A stretch of DNA of 64,000 bases, taken from the NCBI GenBank assembly GCA_017538795.1, contig JAFYIE010000079.1:62001-126000 (forward strand). The letters are read 5' to 3'. Positions 27,700-36,385 of this stretch are shown here, piece after piece. A program made the position numbers and the translations under genes. The notes under the pieces were generated by a model. The model had not been told where the DNA came from, ran no database searches, and saw only the letters and a program-made list of their open reading frames with translations. The DNA is from Bacteroidales bacterium (GTDB lineage: Bacteria; Bacteroidota; Bacteroidia; Bacteroidales; F082). Positions within the stretch are counted from its first letter, which is position 1, and each line of letters opens with the position of its first letter.

Positions 27700-28250
27700 G
27701 TGACCGTTATATCTTCCGTTACATCATTATCCTCGTGGCGATAGTGTCGGTGCTTCTGTCGGCGACGGCGATGTGGCTACAGCCATATCAGAAACGCAAC
27801 GAGCTCAACGAGAAGCGCATCAACATCCTGAAAGCGGCGGGAATAAGTGGAATCACCAATAAAAATGCCGAGCAGTTGTTCAAGCAACATTGCACCGCAA
27901 AACATGACGGCGAGCTACCTTATTATATTATAGACGGGCAAGTTACCGTAATTCCGATGCACGGCAACGGACTTTGGGGTCCGATTTGGGGTTATATCGG
28001 CATAGCCGCTGACGGGAAAACCGTCGTTGGAGCTGTCTTCGACCATAAATCGGAAACACCAGGGTTGGGAGCGGAAATCACTACCGAAAATTATCAAAAT
28101 CAATTTGAAGGAAGAACTTTGATAAAAAACGACGACACCGTTTCTGTTGAAGTAGACGCGATAGCAGGCGCCACACGTACCTCAAAAGGCGTGGAAGAGA
28201 TGATTGAAAGGACGTTGAATTTATATATACCTTATCTTGAACATGAGTAA
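27696..28250 (+). CDS. nqrC: Na+-translocating NADH-quinone reductase subunit C (short form)
   Basis: A periplasm-facing flavoprotein with one N-terminal membrane segment (about 7-27). FMN is expected on Thr160 in [13 protein letters not shown]. At 184 residues it is clearly shorter than Proteobacterial NqrC (about 257) and close to RnfG in size. [19 protein letters not shown] and ETPGLGAEI are conserved. The shortening falls in the periplasmic part between the anchor and the flavin motif. It overlaps nqrB by 4 and nqrD by 8 bases. Confidence 0.92.
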   Translation: MSDRYIFRYIIILVAIVSVLLSATAMWLQPYQKRNELNEKRINILKAAGISGITNKNAEQLFKQHCTAKHDGELPYYIIDGQVTVIPMHGNGLWGPIWGYIGIAADGKTVVGAVFDHKSETPGLGAEITTENYQNQFEGRTLIKNDDTVSVEVDAIAGATRTSKGVEEMIERTLNLYIPYLEHE

Positions 28251-28848
28251 AAACTGGAATTTGATAACGGCTCCTTTGCGTAAGGCAAACCCGATCACAG
28301 TGCTGATTTTGGGTATCTGCTCCGCTTTGGCGGTCACGGCTAAACTCAAACCAGCAATCGTGATGGCACTCTCGGTGACGGTGGTGACTGCCTTGTCGAA
28401 CCTCGTCATCTCATTGCTACGCAAGGGAATACCATCGAAGATACGTATCATAGTGCAGCTTATCATTGTCGCGACATTGGTAATCCTCGTCGACCAGTTT
28501 TTGAAGGCATTTATGTACGACGTCAGCAAGCAACTCTCTGTGTTCGTGGGACTTATCATCACCAACTGCATAGTGATGGGTCGTTTGGAAGCCTTTGCGA
28601 TGGCGCATAAACCTTGGGAATCGTTCCTCGACGGCATCGGCAACGGCCTCGGTTACGGCTCGATACTCGTCATAGTGGCGTTTGTCCGTGAGTTGTTCGG
28701 AAGCGGCACTTTGCTTGGCTACCAAGTCATCCCGCAAGGACTTTACGATTTCGGATATATGAACAACGGCCTCTTGATTTTACCTCCTATGGCGCTGATA
28801 ATCATAGGAATAATCATCTGGCTGCAAAAACCTGAGGAGGAAAAATGA
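28243..28848 (+). CDS. nqrD: Na+-translocating NADH-quinone reductase subunit D
   Basis: A 201-residue protein with six membrane segments, homologous to RnfE. It begins [20 protein letters not shown], and [16 protein letters not shown] carries the conserved Cys of the intramembrane Fe centre. The start is ATG 28243, inside the last codons of nqrC. A TTG six bases upstream is in frame but unlikely. It overlaps nqrE by 4 bases. Confidence 0.94.
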   Translation: MSKNWNLITAPLRKANPITVLILGICSALAVTAKLKPAIVMALSVTVVTALSNLVISLLRKGIPSKIRIIVQLIIVATLVILVDQFLKAFMYDVSKQLSVFVGLIITNCIVMGRLEAFAMAHKPWESFLDGIGNGLGYGSILVIVAFVRELFGSGTLLGYQVIPQGLYDFGYMNNGLLILPPMALIIIGIIIWLQKPEEEK

Positions 28849-29462
28849 TGGATACTTTAGGTCTTTTCTTCCGCTCGATTTTCATCGACAACATGGTGTT
28901 CGCATATTTCCTCGGGATGTGCTCTTTCCTCGCCGTCTCGAAAAATGTGAAGACGTCGTTTGGCCTCGGCATCGCCGTCACCTTCGTGCTGATCATCACG
29001 GTGCCAGTGAATTACCTTTTAGATAAATATATCCTTTCGGAAGGAGCTTTAGCATGGCTGAATCCTGCTTTTGCAGGCGTTTCGCTCGATTTTCTCAGCT
29101 TCATACTCTTCATTGCCATTATCGCCGCCATAGTGCAGATTTTGGAGATGGTGATTGAGAAATACAGCCCTTCGCTTTACAATTCTTTGGGAATTTTCCT
29201 CCCTCTGATAGCTGTCAACTGCGCCATTTTAGGAGCGAGTCTCTTTATGCAGGAAAAAGATTTCACCTCTGTAGGTCAGTCACTTGCATACGGATTCGGT
29301 TCAGGCATCGGTTGGCTTCTCGCCATCGTCGGGATAGCAGCCATCAGGGAGAAAATAAGATATTCAAAGATACCAAAACGCTTGCAAGGAACAGGTATCG
29401 CATTCATTATCACAGGTTTAATGGGAATAGCTTTCATGGCGTTCCTCGGAATTAGTTTGTAA
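28845..29462 (+). CDS. nqrE: Na+-translocating NADH-quinone reductase subunit E
   Basis: A 205-residue protein with six membrane segments, homologous to Rnf[20 protein letters not shown] near the N terminus and [16 protein letters not shown] near residue 120 hold the conserved cysteines. Two adjacent ATG codons (28845, 28848) are possible starts; the first overlaps nqrD by 4 bases. nqrF begins one base after its stop. Confidence 0.94.
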   Translation: MMDTLGLFFRSIFIDNMVFAYFLGMCSFLAVSKNVKTSFGLGIAVTFVLIITVPVNYLLDKYILSEGALAWLNPAFAGVSLDFLSFILFIAIIAAIVQILEMVIEKYSPSLYNSLGIFLPLIAVNCAILGASLFMQEKDFTSVGQSLAYGFGSGIGWLLAIVGIAAIREKIRYSKIPKRLQGTGIAFIITGLMGIAFMAFLGISL

Positions 29463-29463
29463 C

Positions 29464-30708
29464 ATGAGCAGTCAGTACATCATATTAACCAGCGTCATCG
29501 TTTTTCTCATCGCGGTGTTGATTCCTGTGGCGATTCTTATCATCGTCAAGAAAAGACTCTCGCCTAAGGGGAATGTAAAGATCAGCATCAACGGCGAGCG
29601 CGAACTTGATGTAAAACCTGGCAACTCATTGCTTCAGACCCTCGCCGAGGAGCAGATTTTCCTGCCATCGGCATGCGGCGGAAAAGGCAACTGCGGAATG
29701 TGCAAATGTCAGGTTCTCGAAGGCGGAGGCAGCATCTTATCTACTGAAAAAGGCTTTTTCAGTCACAAAGAGCAACTCGACCATTGGAGGTTGGGCTGTC
29801 AGGTTAAAGTACGCGAAAACCTTAAGATACATATCAATCCGCAGATCTTCGGCATCAAGAAATACGAATGCACGGTCGTCAGCAACCGTAACGTCGCCAC
29901 CTTCATCAAGGAGTTTGTGGTGAGACTGCCTGAAGGCGAGCATCTCGATTTCCTCTCAGGCGGCTACATCCAGATTGACGTGCCGAAATGCGATGTCAGA
30001 TACAGCGACATCAATGTTGACGAGGAATATCGCAAAGACTGGGAGAAGTTCCATATGTTCGACCTCGTGATGCGTAACTCAGAGCCTCAATTCAGGGCTT
30101 ATTCCATGGCTAACCATCCTGCGGAGAACAACATCATCATGCTCAACGTGCGCATCGCCACGCCGCCGTTCGATAGGAAAAACGGCGGTTTCATGAAAGT
30201 CAACCCTGGCGTGTGTTCTTCCTATATATATTCGCTGAAACCTGGCGACAAAGTGACCATCAGCGGGCCATATGGCGAGTTCCATATCAAAGACACTCAA
30301 AATGAGATAATCTTTATCGGCGGCGGCGCTGGCATGGCTCCAATGCGTTCGCACATCCTCGACCTATTCCTCACCAAACACACACAAAGAAAAGTGTCAT
30401 ATTGGTACGGCGGGCGTTCGTTACGTGAGCTTTTCTATATCGACGACTTCAAGAAGATTGAAGCCGATAATCCTAACTTCAAATTCAACATAGCGCTGTC
30501 GGCACCGCTTCTTGAGGACAACTGGAACGGTTATGTAGGCAATATTCACGAAGTTTTATTCGAAAACTACCTCAAAAAACACAAAGAACCCGAAGAAATC
30601 GAGTATTATTTATGCGGTCCGCCGATGATGACGCAGGCTGTACTGACGATGCTCGACAACTTGGGCGTGCCGGAAGAGAATATACTTTTCGACGATTTTG
30701 GTGCTTAA
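29464..30708 (+). CDS. nqrF: Na+-translocating NADH-quinone reductase subunit F
   Basis: NqrF is the NADH-oxidising entry subunit. The 414-residue protein has one N-terminal membrane anchor. A [2Fe-2S] ferredoxin domain (about 37-130; SACGGKGNCGMCKC and a later RLGCQV) follows, then an FAD domain (RAYSMANHP) and an NADH domain (FIGGGAGMAPMRSH). The C-terminal LFDDFGA matches family ends. It closes the nqr operon; its TAA stop is followed two bases later by the TTCACCCC box array. Confidence 0.96.
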   Translation: MSSQYIILTSVIVFLIAVLIPVAILIIVKKRLSPKGNVKISINGERELDVKPGNSLLQTLAEEQIFLPSACGGKGNCGMCKCQVLEGGGSILSTEKGFFSHKEQLDHWRLGCQVKVRENLKIHINPQIFGIKKYECTVVSNRNVATFIKEFVVRLPEGEHLDFLSGGYIQIDVPKCDVRYSDINVDEEYRKDWEKFHMFDLVMRNSEPQFRAYSMANHPAENNIIMLNVRIATPPFDRKNGGFMKVNPGVCSSYIYSLKPGDKVTISGPYGEFHIKDTQNEIIFIGGGAGMAPMRSHILDLFLTKHTQRKVSYWYGGRSLRELFYIDDFKKIEADNPNFKFNIALSAPLLEDNWNGYVGNIHEVLFENYLKKHKEPEEIEYYLCGPPMMTQAVLTMLDNLGVPEENILFDDFGA

Positions 30709-30710
30709 AT

Positions 30711-30833
30711 TTCACCCCAAAGAATAAATTTTTCACCCCTAAAAACGCATAAAAAATTTTCATTCACCCCTAAAAACGGCACTTTCACCCCCAAAATGGG
30801 CACTTTTAACCCATTTTTCACCCCATTCATCCC
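30711..30833. repeat. Array of TTCACCCC boxes with near-helical spacing
   Basis: Perfect TTCACCCC boxes start at 30711, 30732, 30763, 30784 and 30817, with a degenerate TTCATCCC at 30826. Spacings are 21, 31, 21, 33 and 9 bases. Boxes two and three share the 16-base string TTCACCCCTAAAAACG. The array lies between the nqrF stop and the acyl-CoA synthetase promoter. Confidence 0.85.
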
Positions 30834-30854
30834 TAAATTTTTTTTGGGTTAAAA
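30804..30854. promoter_or_regulatory. 10-base inverted repeat before the acyl-CoA synthetase -7 box
   Basis: TTTTAACCCA (30804-30813) and TGGGTTAAAA (30845-30854) are perfect inverted copies 31 bases apart. The right arm ends 7 bases before the -7 box. It could be an operator pair or a stem ending nqr transcription. Confidence 0.45.
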
Positions 30855-30861
30855 ATAATAG

Positions 30862-30869
30862 TATTTTTG
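30862..30869 (+). promoter_or_regulatory. -7 box for the acyl-CoA synthetase gene
   Basis: TATTTTTG lies 20 bases before the ATG at 30890. A TTTG at 30843-30846 is too close (15 bases) to be an ideal -33 box. Confidence 0.65.
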
Positions 30870-30889
30870 CACCATTAAAGATTAATTGA

Positions 30890-32662
30890 ATGGAAGAAAA
30901 ACGCATTTTTGACATTTTAACGACTTATCTACAGAAACACCCTGACCAGAAAATAGCCCTCGCCAAGAAAGAAAACGGCGAATGGAAGAAATATAGCATC
31001 AGGGAATATGTCGATACGACTAAAATCATCAGCTATGCCCTCATCAAGTTGGGTATACAGAAAGACGATAAAGTCGCCATCATCAGCAGCAACCGTCCTG
31101 AATGGAACATCCTCGACATGGCCATCCAGCAGGTTGGAGCCGTCACAGTGCCTATCTACCCCACCATCAGCAAGGAAGACTATCGCGTTGTCATCAACAA
31201 CAGCGAGGCGAAGTTCGTGATGGTCGAGGGCTTATGCGTTTTGAACAAGATTGAGGATATCATCAACGACATTCCATCTTTGAAGTTTATCTACACCTTT
31301 GTGAAACGCGGCGACTACCCTATCTGGGACGACCTTCTTAAATTAGGAAGGGAGAACCAGGATTCAGAGGAGCTTGAGCGACGCAAGGCATCAGTGAAGA
31401 GCAGCGACTGCGCGACCATTATTTACACTTCAGGAACCACAGGTACCCCGAAGGGCGCGATGCTCTCGCATGCCAATATCCTCGGTCAGATTGAGAATCT
31501 GCACCAAACGCCTTCGCCGACATCAACGAAAGCCTTAAGCTTCCTGCCGATATGCCACGCTTACGAGAGAATGCTGGTCTATCTGTACCAATACCTCGGA
31601 ATGTCAGTGTATTACGCGGAAAGCGTCGCTACCATAGCACAGGACATGAAAGAGATTCAGCCTACGATGATGTCGTGTGTGCCACGTCTTCTCGAGAAGA
31701 TCTATCTGAAAGTCAGACAAAACGGACAGAAACAGAAAGGTCTCTCGAAGATGATATTCTACTGGGCCATGAACCTCGCCGAAAGGTATACAGTGGAAGG
31801 CCGCAGTTGGTTTTACAACCTTAAGCTCGCCATCGCCGACAAGCTTGTTTACAGCAAGATTCGCAAAAATCTCGGCGCAGAAAACTTCGACATCGTCGTT
31901 TCAGGCGCGGCAAGCATACAAAAGAATATCAGTGCTTTCTTCTCAGCCATCAGAATGCCTGTGTTTGAAGGCTACGGCATGACAGAATGCTCGCCGGTTA
32001 TCTGCGTGAGCTCGAGACTCCCACATGCACGCGAAGCCGGTTACGTTGGCCCTGCCCTTCCTGGCGTTGAGGTTAAAATCGCTGAAAACGGAGAGATTAT
32101 TTGCCGCGGACACAACGTCATGATGGGTTATTACAAGCAGCCGGAACTGACAGCTGAAGTCATCGACAAAGACGGATGGTTCCACACCGGCGACCTCGGA
32201 GAATTCAACAAATACGGCAGCATGCGCATCACCGGACGTTTGAAAAACCTCTTCAAGACCTCGTTAGGCAAATACATCAACCCTGACATTATTGAGACCA
32301 AGTTCACCGAATCGGGATTCTTCGAAAACGTCGTGGTGCTTGGCGAGAACGAGAAATACGCCGCCGCCATCATCGTCCCCGACTTCTCATTCCTCAAAGA
32401 CTGGTGCGCAAAACACGAGATACCGTACACCACCAACGAAGAAATGCTTAGTGTCACAGCAGTAAAAAACCGCTTAACAGCTGAAGTTCAGAAGATTAAC
32501 AGCAACTTTGGCGACACCGAAAAGGTAAAACGCTTCAAGTTCATCGCCGACGAGTGGTCAACAGCAAACGGCATCCTCACTCCTACGCTGAAAGTGAAAC
32601 GCGCTGTGATTCTGCAGAAATACGGCGACATGATCAACAGGATGTACCAAGGAGGAGATTGA
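30890..32662 (+). CDS. Long-chain acyl-CoA synthetase (AMP-forming)
   Basis: A 590-residue adenylate-forming enzyme of the FadD/FAA1 type, which activates fatty acids with ATP and CoA. The P-loop-like motif is IIYTSGTTGTPKGAMLSH (near residue 180). The GYGMTECSPVI motif and the hinge GWFHTGDLGEF with RITGRLKNLFKTSLGKYI follow. It lies alone between the TTCACCCC array and the CotH gene. A beta-oxidation set is not in the window, so it may serve uptake of exogenous fatty acids into lipids. Confidence 0.9.
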   Translation: MEEKRIFDILTTYLQKHPDQKIALAKKENGEWKKYSIREYVDTTKIISYALIKLGIQKDDKVAIISSNRPEWNILDMAIQQVGAVTVPIYPTISKEDYRVVINNSEAKFVMVEGLCVLNKIEDIINDIPSLKFIYTFVKRGDYPIWDDLLKLGRENQDSEELERRKASVKSSDCATIIYTSGTTGTPKGAMLSHANILGQIENLHQTPSPTSTKALSFLPICHAYERMLVYLYQYLGMSVYYAESVATIAQDMKEIQPTMMSCVPRLLEKIYLKVRQNGQKQKGLSKMIFYWAMNLAERYTVEGRSWFYNLKLAIADKLVYSKIRKNLGAENFDIVVSGAASIQKNISAFFSAIRMPVFEGYGMTECSPVICVSSRLPHAREAGYVGPALPGVEVKIAENGEIICRGHNVMMGYYKQPELTAEVIDKDGWFHTGDLGEFNKYGSMRITGRLKNLFKTSLGKYINPDIIETKFTESGFFENVVVLGENEKYAAAIIVPDFSFLKDWCAKHEIPYTTNEEMLSVTAVKNRLTAEVQKINSNFGDTEKVKRFKFIADEWSTANGILTPTLKVKRAVILQKYGDMINRMYQGGD

Positions 32663-32709
32663 TTCAGTTAATCATGATGGAATAAAGTGCTTGGAATCAT
32701 TTTTTTTAT

Positions 32710-32717
32710 TATCTTTG
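32710..32717 (+). promoter_or_regulatory. -7 box for the CotH-family gene
   Basis: TATCTTTG lies 21 bases upstream of the ATG at 32739. This supports that ATG over an in-frame TTG at 32691, which would lie upstream of the promoter element. Confidence 0.65.
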
Positions 32718-32738
32718 CCGAAATTTTTAACGTTTAAA

Positions 32739-34727
32739 ATGAGATTTCGTCTTTTAATTTTGGCTTTTTTACTGCTGCCAGCGATGGCTATCGCTCAGAA
32801 TTTCACCGACAGCAACCTTCCTATAGTGATAATTAACACCGACGGCGGCGTTGCCATACCCGACGAGCCCAAGGTGTTGGCTGACATGAAAGTCATCTGG
32901 CATCAGGACGGTTCACGCAACTATGTCTCCGACCAGAACAACCCGGAATTTCTAAACTACGACGGCCGAATCGGCATCGAGATTCGCGGAAGCTCGTCAC
33001 AGATGCTTCAGAAAAAACCTTATGGACTGGAGACTCTGCAAGCCGACAATGTCACAAACAACAACGTCAGCATACTTGGCATGCCGAAAGAAAACGACTG
33101 GGTGCTCAACTCTCTCGCCTTCGACCAGACAGGCATGCGTGACGTCATCTCTTACGAACTCTCAGAAAATCTCGGCCAATATACGCCACGCCGCGTTTAC
33201 TGCGAAGTGATGATAAACAACGACTACAAAGGACTTTACGTCTTCATGGAGAAGATTAAAGCCGATGACAATCGTGTCAATATCAATAAAGACGGCGGCT
33301 ATATCGTGCAAACCGACCGTGCTGACGATGGTTTCGCCTGGTCAATGCCAACTTACATCAATATGTGGGGCGGCTCCGAAATGGCATATTTCGTCTACAA
33401 TTATCCAAAAGCCGACGATATCACCAACGAACAAGCCAATTATATTCATGGCGTTTTCACAAAACTCGCTACTCAAGCCGGGAATCATAACACCTCGATT
33501 TTATCTGGGATCCCGTCAATAATCGACATTTCCACTTTTGTCGACTTCATGATTTTGGGCGAGTTCGCCTCCAACGTAGATGTTTATCAATTGAGTACGT
33601 TTTTCCATAAAGATAATGAAGGCAAGCTTCGCGCGGGCCCGATTTGGGACTACAACCTCGCCTACGGCCACGATGAATTCGGGAACCGCAGCCGCTACGA
33701 CGTATGGCAGTTCGATAACAACGACAACGTTGGCCCTAAGTTCTGGAAAGACCTGTTCGACACGGATGAGTTCCGCTGCTATCTAGCAAAACGCTGGTTT
33801 GAAGTTACAGAACCCGGGATGCCGCTCAACTACGACGTGATTTGTGCCAGACTCGACGAAATAAACGAATGGATAACCGAAGGCGTAGGACGCGACAATC
33901 AACGGTGGCACCAGATGAACCAGCACACCTCCGAGATTCAATCGATGAAAAACTGGATTCAACAGAGAATCAACTGGTTAAACCAGAACATAGGCTCTTA
34001 TAGCAACTGCAATAACGTCGATCTGCCACCTCTCGTGATTTCAAAGATCCATTATCATCCGATGGATGCCGGCGACATCAACGGCAACCAGCTTGAATTC
34101 ATCCAAATCAACAACAACGGCGATGACGATGTTGACCTCACGGGAATCTATCTCAGTGAGCTTGGCGTGACCTACAGTTTCCCTGACGGATCACATCTCG
34201 CAGCCCGCGACTCCATCGTATTATGTTCTGACTCATTGACTTACGTAGAGTTTTACAACAAAATTCCTTTCGGAGAATATCAAAGAAAACTCTCCAACAA
34301 ATCGGAAAAGATCGTCATTGCGGACGCCTGGGGCAATGTCATCGATGAAGTGCATTATTACGACAGCGAACCGTGGCCTACCGAACCTGACGGCAACGGC
34401 CCTTACCTGAAACTCATCGACTTAAACGCCGACAACAGCCTCGCCGAGAATTGGACTTTCAGCAGTTATTACGAAGGTGTTGATGAAGTGAATTCGACCG
34501 AAAGCGTTATCATTTATCCAAACCCGTCGAACGAAGTTATAAACATCATCTCGGAAAAAGACATAATTTATTGCCAACTATTTGATTTACAAGGTAAATT
34601 AGTGATTGACAACGAACTATCCGAGACAAAAACAAAACTCAACTTAAGCAATTTGCCAACTGGCATTTATCTGCTCAAATTGAGTCTTGCTGATGAAATT
34701 ATTTTCAGAAAAGTAGTGAAAAGATAA
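32739..34727 (+). CDS. Secreted CotH-kinase-family protein with lamin-tail domain and T9SS sorting domain
   Basis: About 662 residues. A signal peptide (1-19, ending AMAIAQ) is followed by a CotH domain (about 50-410; GIEIRGSSSQMLQKKPYGLE, then YKGLYVFMEKI and GPIWDYNLAYG). A lamin-tail-like beta domain (about 425-540; QLEFIQINNNGDDDVDLTG) and a T9SS type A sorting domain (about 590-662, VIIYPNPSNEVINI) complete it. CotH proteins are atypical protein kinases in spores; in Bacteroidota their role is unknown, and this one is predicted on the cell surface. It is convergent with the OmpA/PD40 gene, with only 2 bases between the stop codons. Confidence 0.85.
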   Translation: MRFRLLILAFLLLPAMAIAQNFTDSNLPIVIINTDGGVAIPDEPKVLADMKVIWHQDGSRNYVSDQNNPEFLNYDGRIGIEIRGSSSQMLQKKPYGLETLQADNVTNNNVSILGMPKENDWVLNSLAFDQTGMRDVISYELSENLGQYTPRRVYCEVMINNDYKGLYVFMEKIKADDNRVNINKDGGYIVQTDRADDGFAWSMPTYINMWGGSEMAYFVYNYPKADDITNEQANYIHGVFTKLATQAGNHNTSILSGIPSIIDISTFVDFMILGEFASNVDVYQLSTFFHKDNEGKLRAGPIWDYNLAYGHDEFGNRSRYDVWQFDNNDNVGPKFWKDLFDTDEFRCYLAKRWFEVTEPGMPLNYDVICARLDEINEWITEGVGRDNQRWHQMNQHTSEIQSMKNWIQQRINWLNQNIGSYSNCNNVDLPPLVISKIHYHPMDAGDINGNQLEFIQINNNGDDDVDLTGIYLSELGVTYSFPDGSHLAARDSIVLCSDSLTYVEFYNKIPFGEYQRKLSNKSEKIVIADAWGNVIDEVHYYDSEPWPTEPDGNGPYLKLIDLNADNSLAENWTFSSYYEGVDEVNSTESVIIYPNPSNEVINIISEKDIIYCQLFDLQGKLVIDNELSETKTKLNLSNLPTGIYLLKLSLADEIIFRKVVKR

Positions 34728-34729
34728 TT

Positions 34730-36379
34730 CTAATAAATCACTCTGATTTCCACACGACGATTCAAAGCCTTGTTGCTCTCACTGTCGTTTGGAGCGATCG
34801 GACGACTGGCGCCATAACCGACAGCGACAAGTCTATTTTTATCGATTCCTCTTTCAATCAAAGCATTAACAACAGCTGCAGCACGTTCCATTGAAAGAGT
34901 ATTGTTATGCTCACTGTTCCCACTATTGTCGGTATAACCCGCTATCTCGATGTAGATTTTAGGATTTTCCACCATAAAATTGGCAAGCGAATCTATCTCT
35001 GCAAACGACGATTCTCCAAGGACAGCGCTGTCGAATTCGAAATTGATGTTACGCATGACATAACGTGTCATATCGATAGAATCGGGAGTATTAACTTCAT
35101 CTAAGTCAAAGACATAGATATCGAAACCGCCAAGACCGCCTTCACGATTTGAAGAGATGTAGCCTTTTTTACCGTCGGAGCTGACAACAAAACTTATCTC
35201 GTCTTTTTCAGAATTGATAGGATAGCCAAGATTTACAGGCGCGCTCCATTCCTTTTTGCCAATCTTCTTGCACATAAAGATATCGAAGCCTCCCATTCCC
35301 GGTATACCGTCAGATGCGAAATACATGGTATTTCCGTCAGGATGGATGAACGGACTCATCTCATTTCCTTTTGAGTTTACGGTAGTGATTGGCTGCGGAT
35401 TCGACCATTTTCCTTGATAAAGTTGGCTGTAATAGATATCTGTGCTTTCGTAAGTTCTTGAATATCTCACAAAATACAACTCCTTGCCGTCAGCGCTGAT
35501 GTAAGGCTGCGACTCCATAGTGGAGGTGTTAACGATATTTCCTATATTCACAGGCTTAGTCCATTCATTATCAACGAAATCCGAGGTATAGATATCGCCT
35601 CTGCCATAGCTGTCGATGAAGTCGATACCCACAAAATACAACTTATTCTGGTTTGAGGTAATACTCACGGCACCCATTCTCTTTTTGTTATGCCAATCGA
35701 AGTTCATCGGTATCGCTGGCATAAACTCACCGTTCACTATAGCCGAGGAGAAAATAGCCTCATCTCTAATTCCTTGTTTGTCAGCCTCTCCCGAACGACG
35801 AGTAAAATAAATACGGCTTCCGTCAGGCAAAATCTGGTTGATATATTCATCGCCGTCGGTGTTCACGTTGTTTCCAAGGTTGATCGGGTTAAACGGAACC
35901 GGATTCTCAAAAGCATTTTTTCTAAACTTCGCGACCTCAAGCATATCCTTAGCTTGCGCAATCAAGGCACTCTTTTGGTTCGGCGCTTTCACATACCACT
36001 GAAGGATGTTGACTGCATCGCCGAAACGGAAGTTCTTCAGATACAGATTCGACAGTGTTATGGCCGACTTCGGGAAAGCCATTGAGTCGGCGGCAAACAT
36101 CTTCTCAAAGCTCTCTATGGCCTTATCCTCATCTTTCAGATTCAACGACAGCTCAGCTTTCATCAACAAAGCATCCGTAAACTTGGCGTCAACGTCCAAG
36201 GCTCTGTCAAGATACTTGAAAGTCTTTGGATATTTCTTTTTACCATACTCTTTCTTGGCTTTTTTGTAATAATTTATCGCCTTTTTCGATTTAGTATGAT
36301 AATTCTGAGCATAAGTCACCGGCGCAAGCATAAACAACGCAAGCACCAACAACATTAAGCTTTTGAGGAATTTTTTCAT
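34730..36379 (-). CDS. OmpA-family protein with TPR and PD40 beta-propeller repeats
   Basis: A 549-residue envelope protein. A signal peptide (1-24, ending VTYAQ) is followed by a TPR-like helical region (about 30-140), PD40/WD40-like repeats (about 160-425; several RIYFTRRSG or KELYFVRYS type strands) and an OmpA C-terminal peptidoglycan-binding domain (about 435-549; EIAGYTDNSGNSEHNNTLSMER). The layout resembles PorE of the T9SS, but it has no lipobox cysteine and no carboxypeptidase-regulatory-like domain, so I do not call it PorE. It follows folD by 6 bases. Confidence 0.85.
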   Translation of the reverse strand: MKKFLKSLMLLVLALFMLAPVTYAQNYHTKSKKAINYYKKAKKEYGKKKYPKTFKYLDRALDVDAKFTDALLMKAELSLNLKDEDKAIESFEKMFAADSMAFPKSAITLSNLYLKNFRFGDAVNILQWYVKAPNQKSALIAQAKDMLEVAKFRKNAFENPVPFNPINLGNNVNTDGDEYINQILPDGSRIYFTRRSGEADKQGIRDEAIFSSAIVNGEFMPAIPMNFDWHNKKRMGAVSITSNQNKLYFVGIDFIDSYGRGDIYTSDFVDNEWTKPVNIGNIVNTSTMESQPYISADGKELYFVRYSRTYESTDIYYSQLYQGKWSNPQPITTVNSKGNEMSPFIHPDGNTMYFASDGIPGMGGFDIFMCKKIGKKEWSAPVNLGYPINSEKDEISFVVSSDGKKGYISSNREGGLGGFDIYVFDLDEVNTPDSIDMTRYVMRNINFEFDSAVLGESSFAEIDSLANFMVENPKIYIEIAGYTDNSGNSEHNNTLSMERAAAVVNALIERGIDKNRLVAVGYGASRPIAPNDSESNKALNRRVEIRVIY

Positions 36380-36385
36380 AACTTA

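Larger units (their letters stand above)
10316..30708 (+). other. Putative 20-kb transcription unit rnf - C25 - CPA2 - C25 - nqr
   Basis: Fifteen genes on one strand from rnfB to nqrF have intergenic gaps from 26 bases down to overlaps (26, 26, 15 and 17 are the largest). I see one promoter at the rnfB end and no terminator-like stem or TAnnTTTG box in the internal gaps. Promoters inside coding sequence cannot be excluded. Confidence 0.6.

Noticed and set aside
25268..30708. Reading the second pump cluster as another RNF
   Set aside because: NqrA and the NqrF layout (2Fe-2S, FAD, NADH) are specific to Na+-NQR, and RnfB and RnfC homologues are absent from this cluster.
32691..32739. Upstream TTG start for the CotH-family gene
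   Set aside because: It would place the -7 box inside the coding region and spoil the signal peptide that begins at ATG 32739.
34730..36379. Naming the OmpA/PD40 protein PorE of the T9SS
   Set aside because: TPR, propeller and OmpA domains fit, but the lipobox cysteine and the carboxypeptidase-regulatory-like domain of PorE are missing, and a general OmpA/PD40 protein is as likely.
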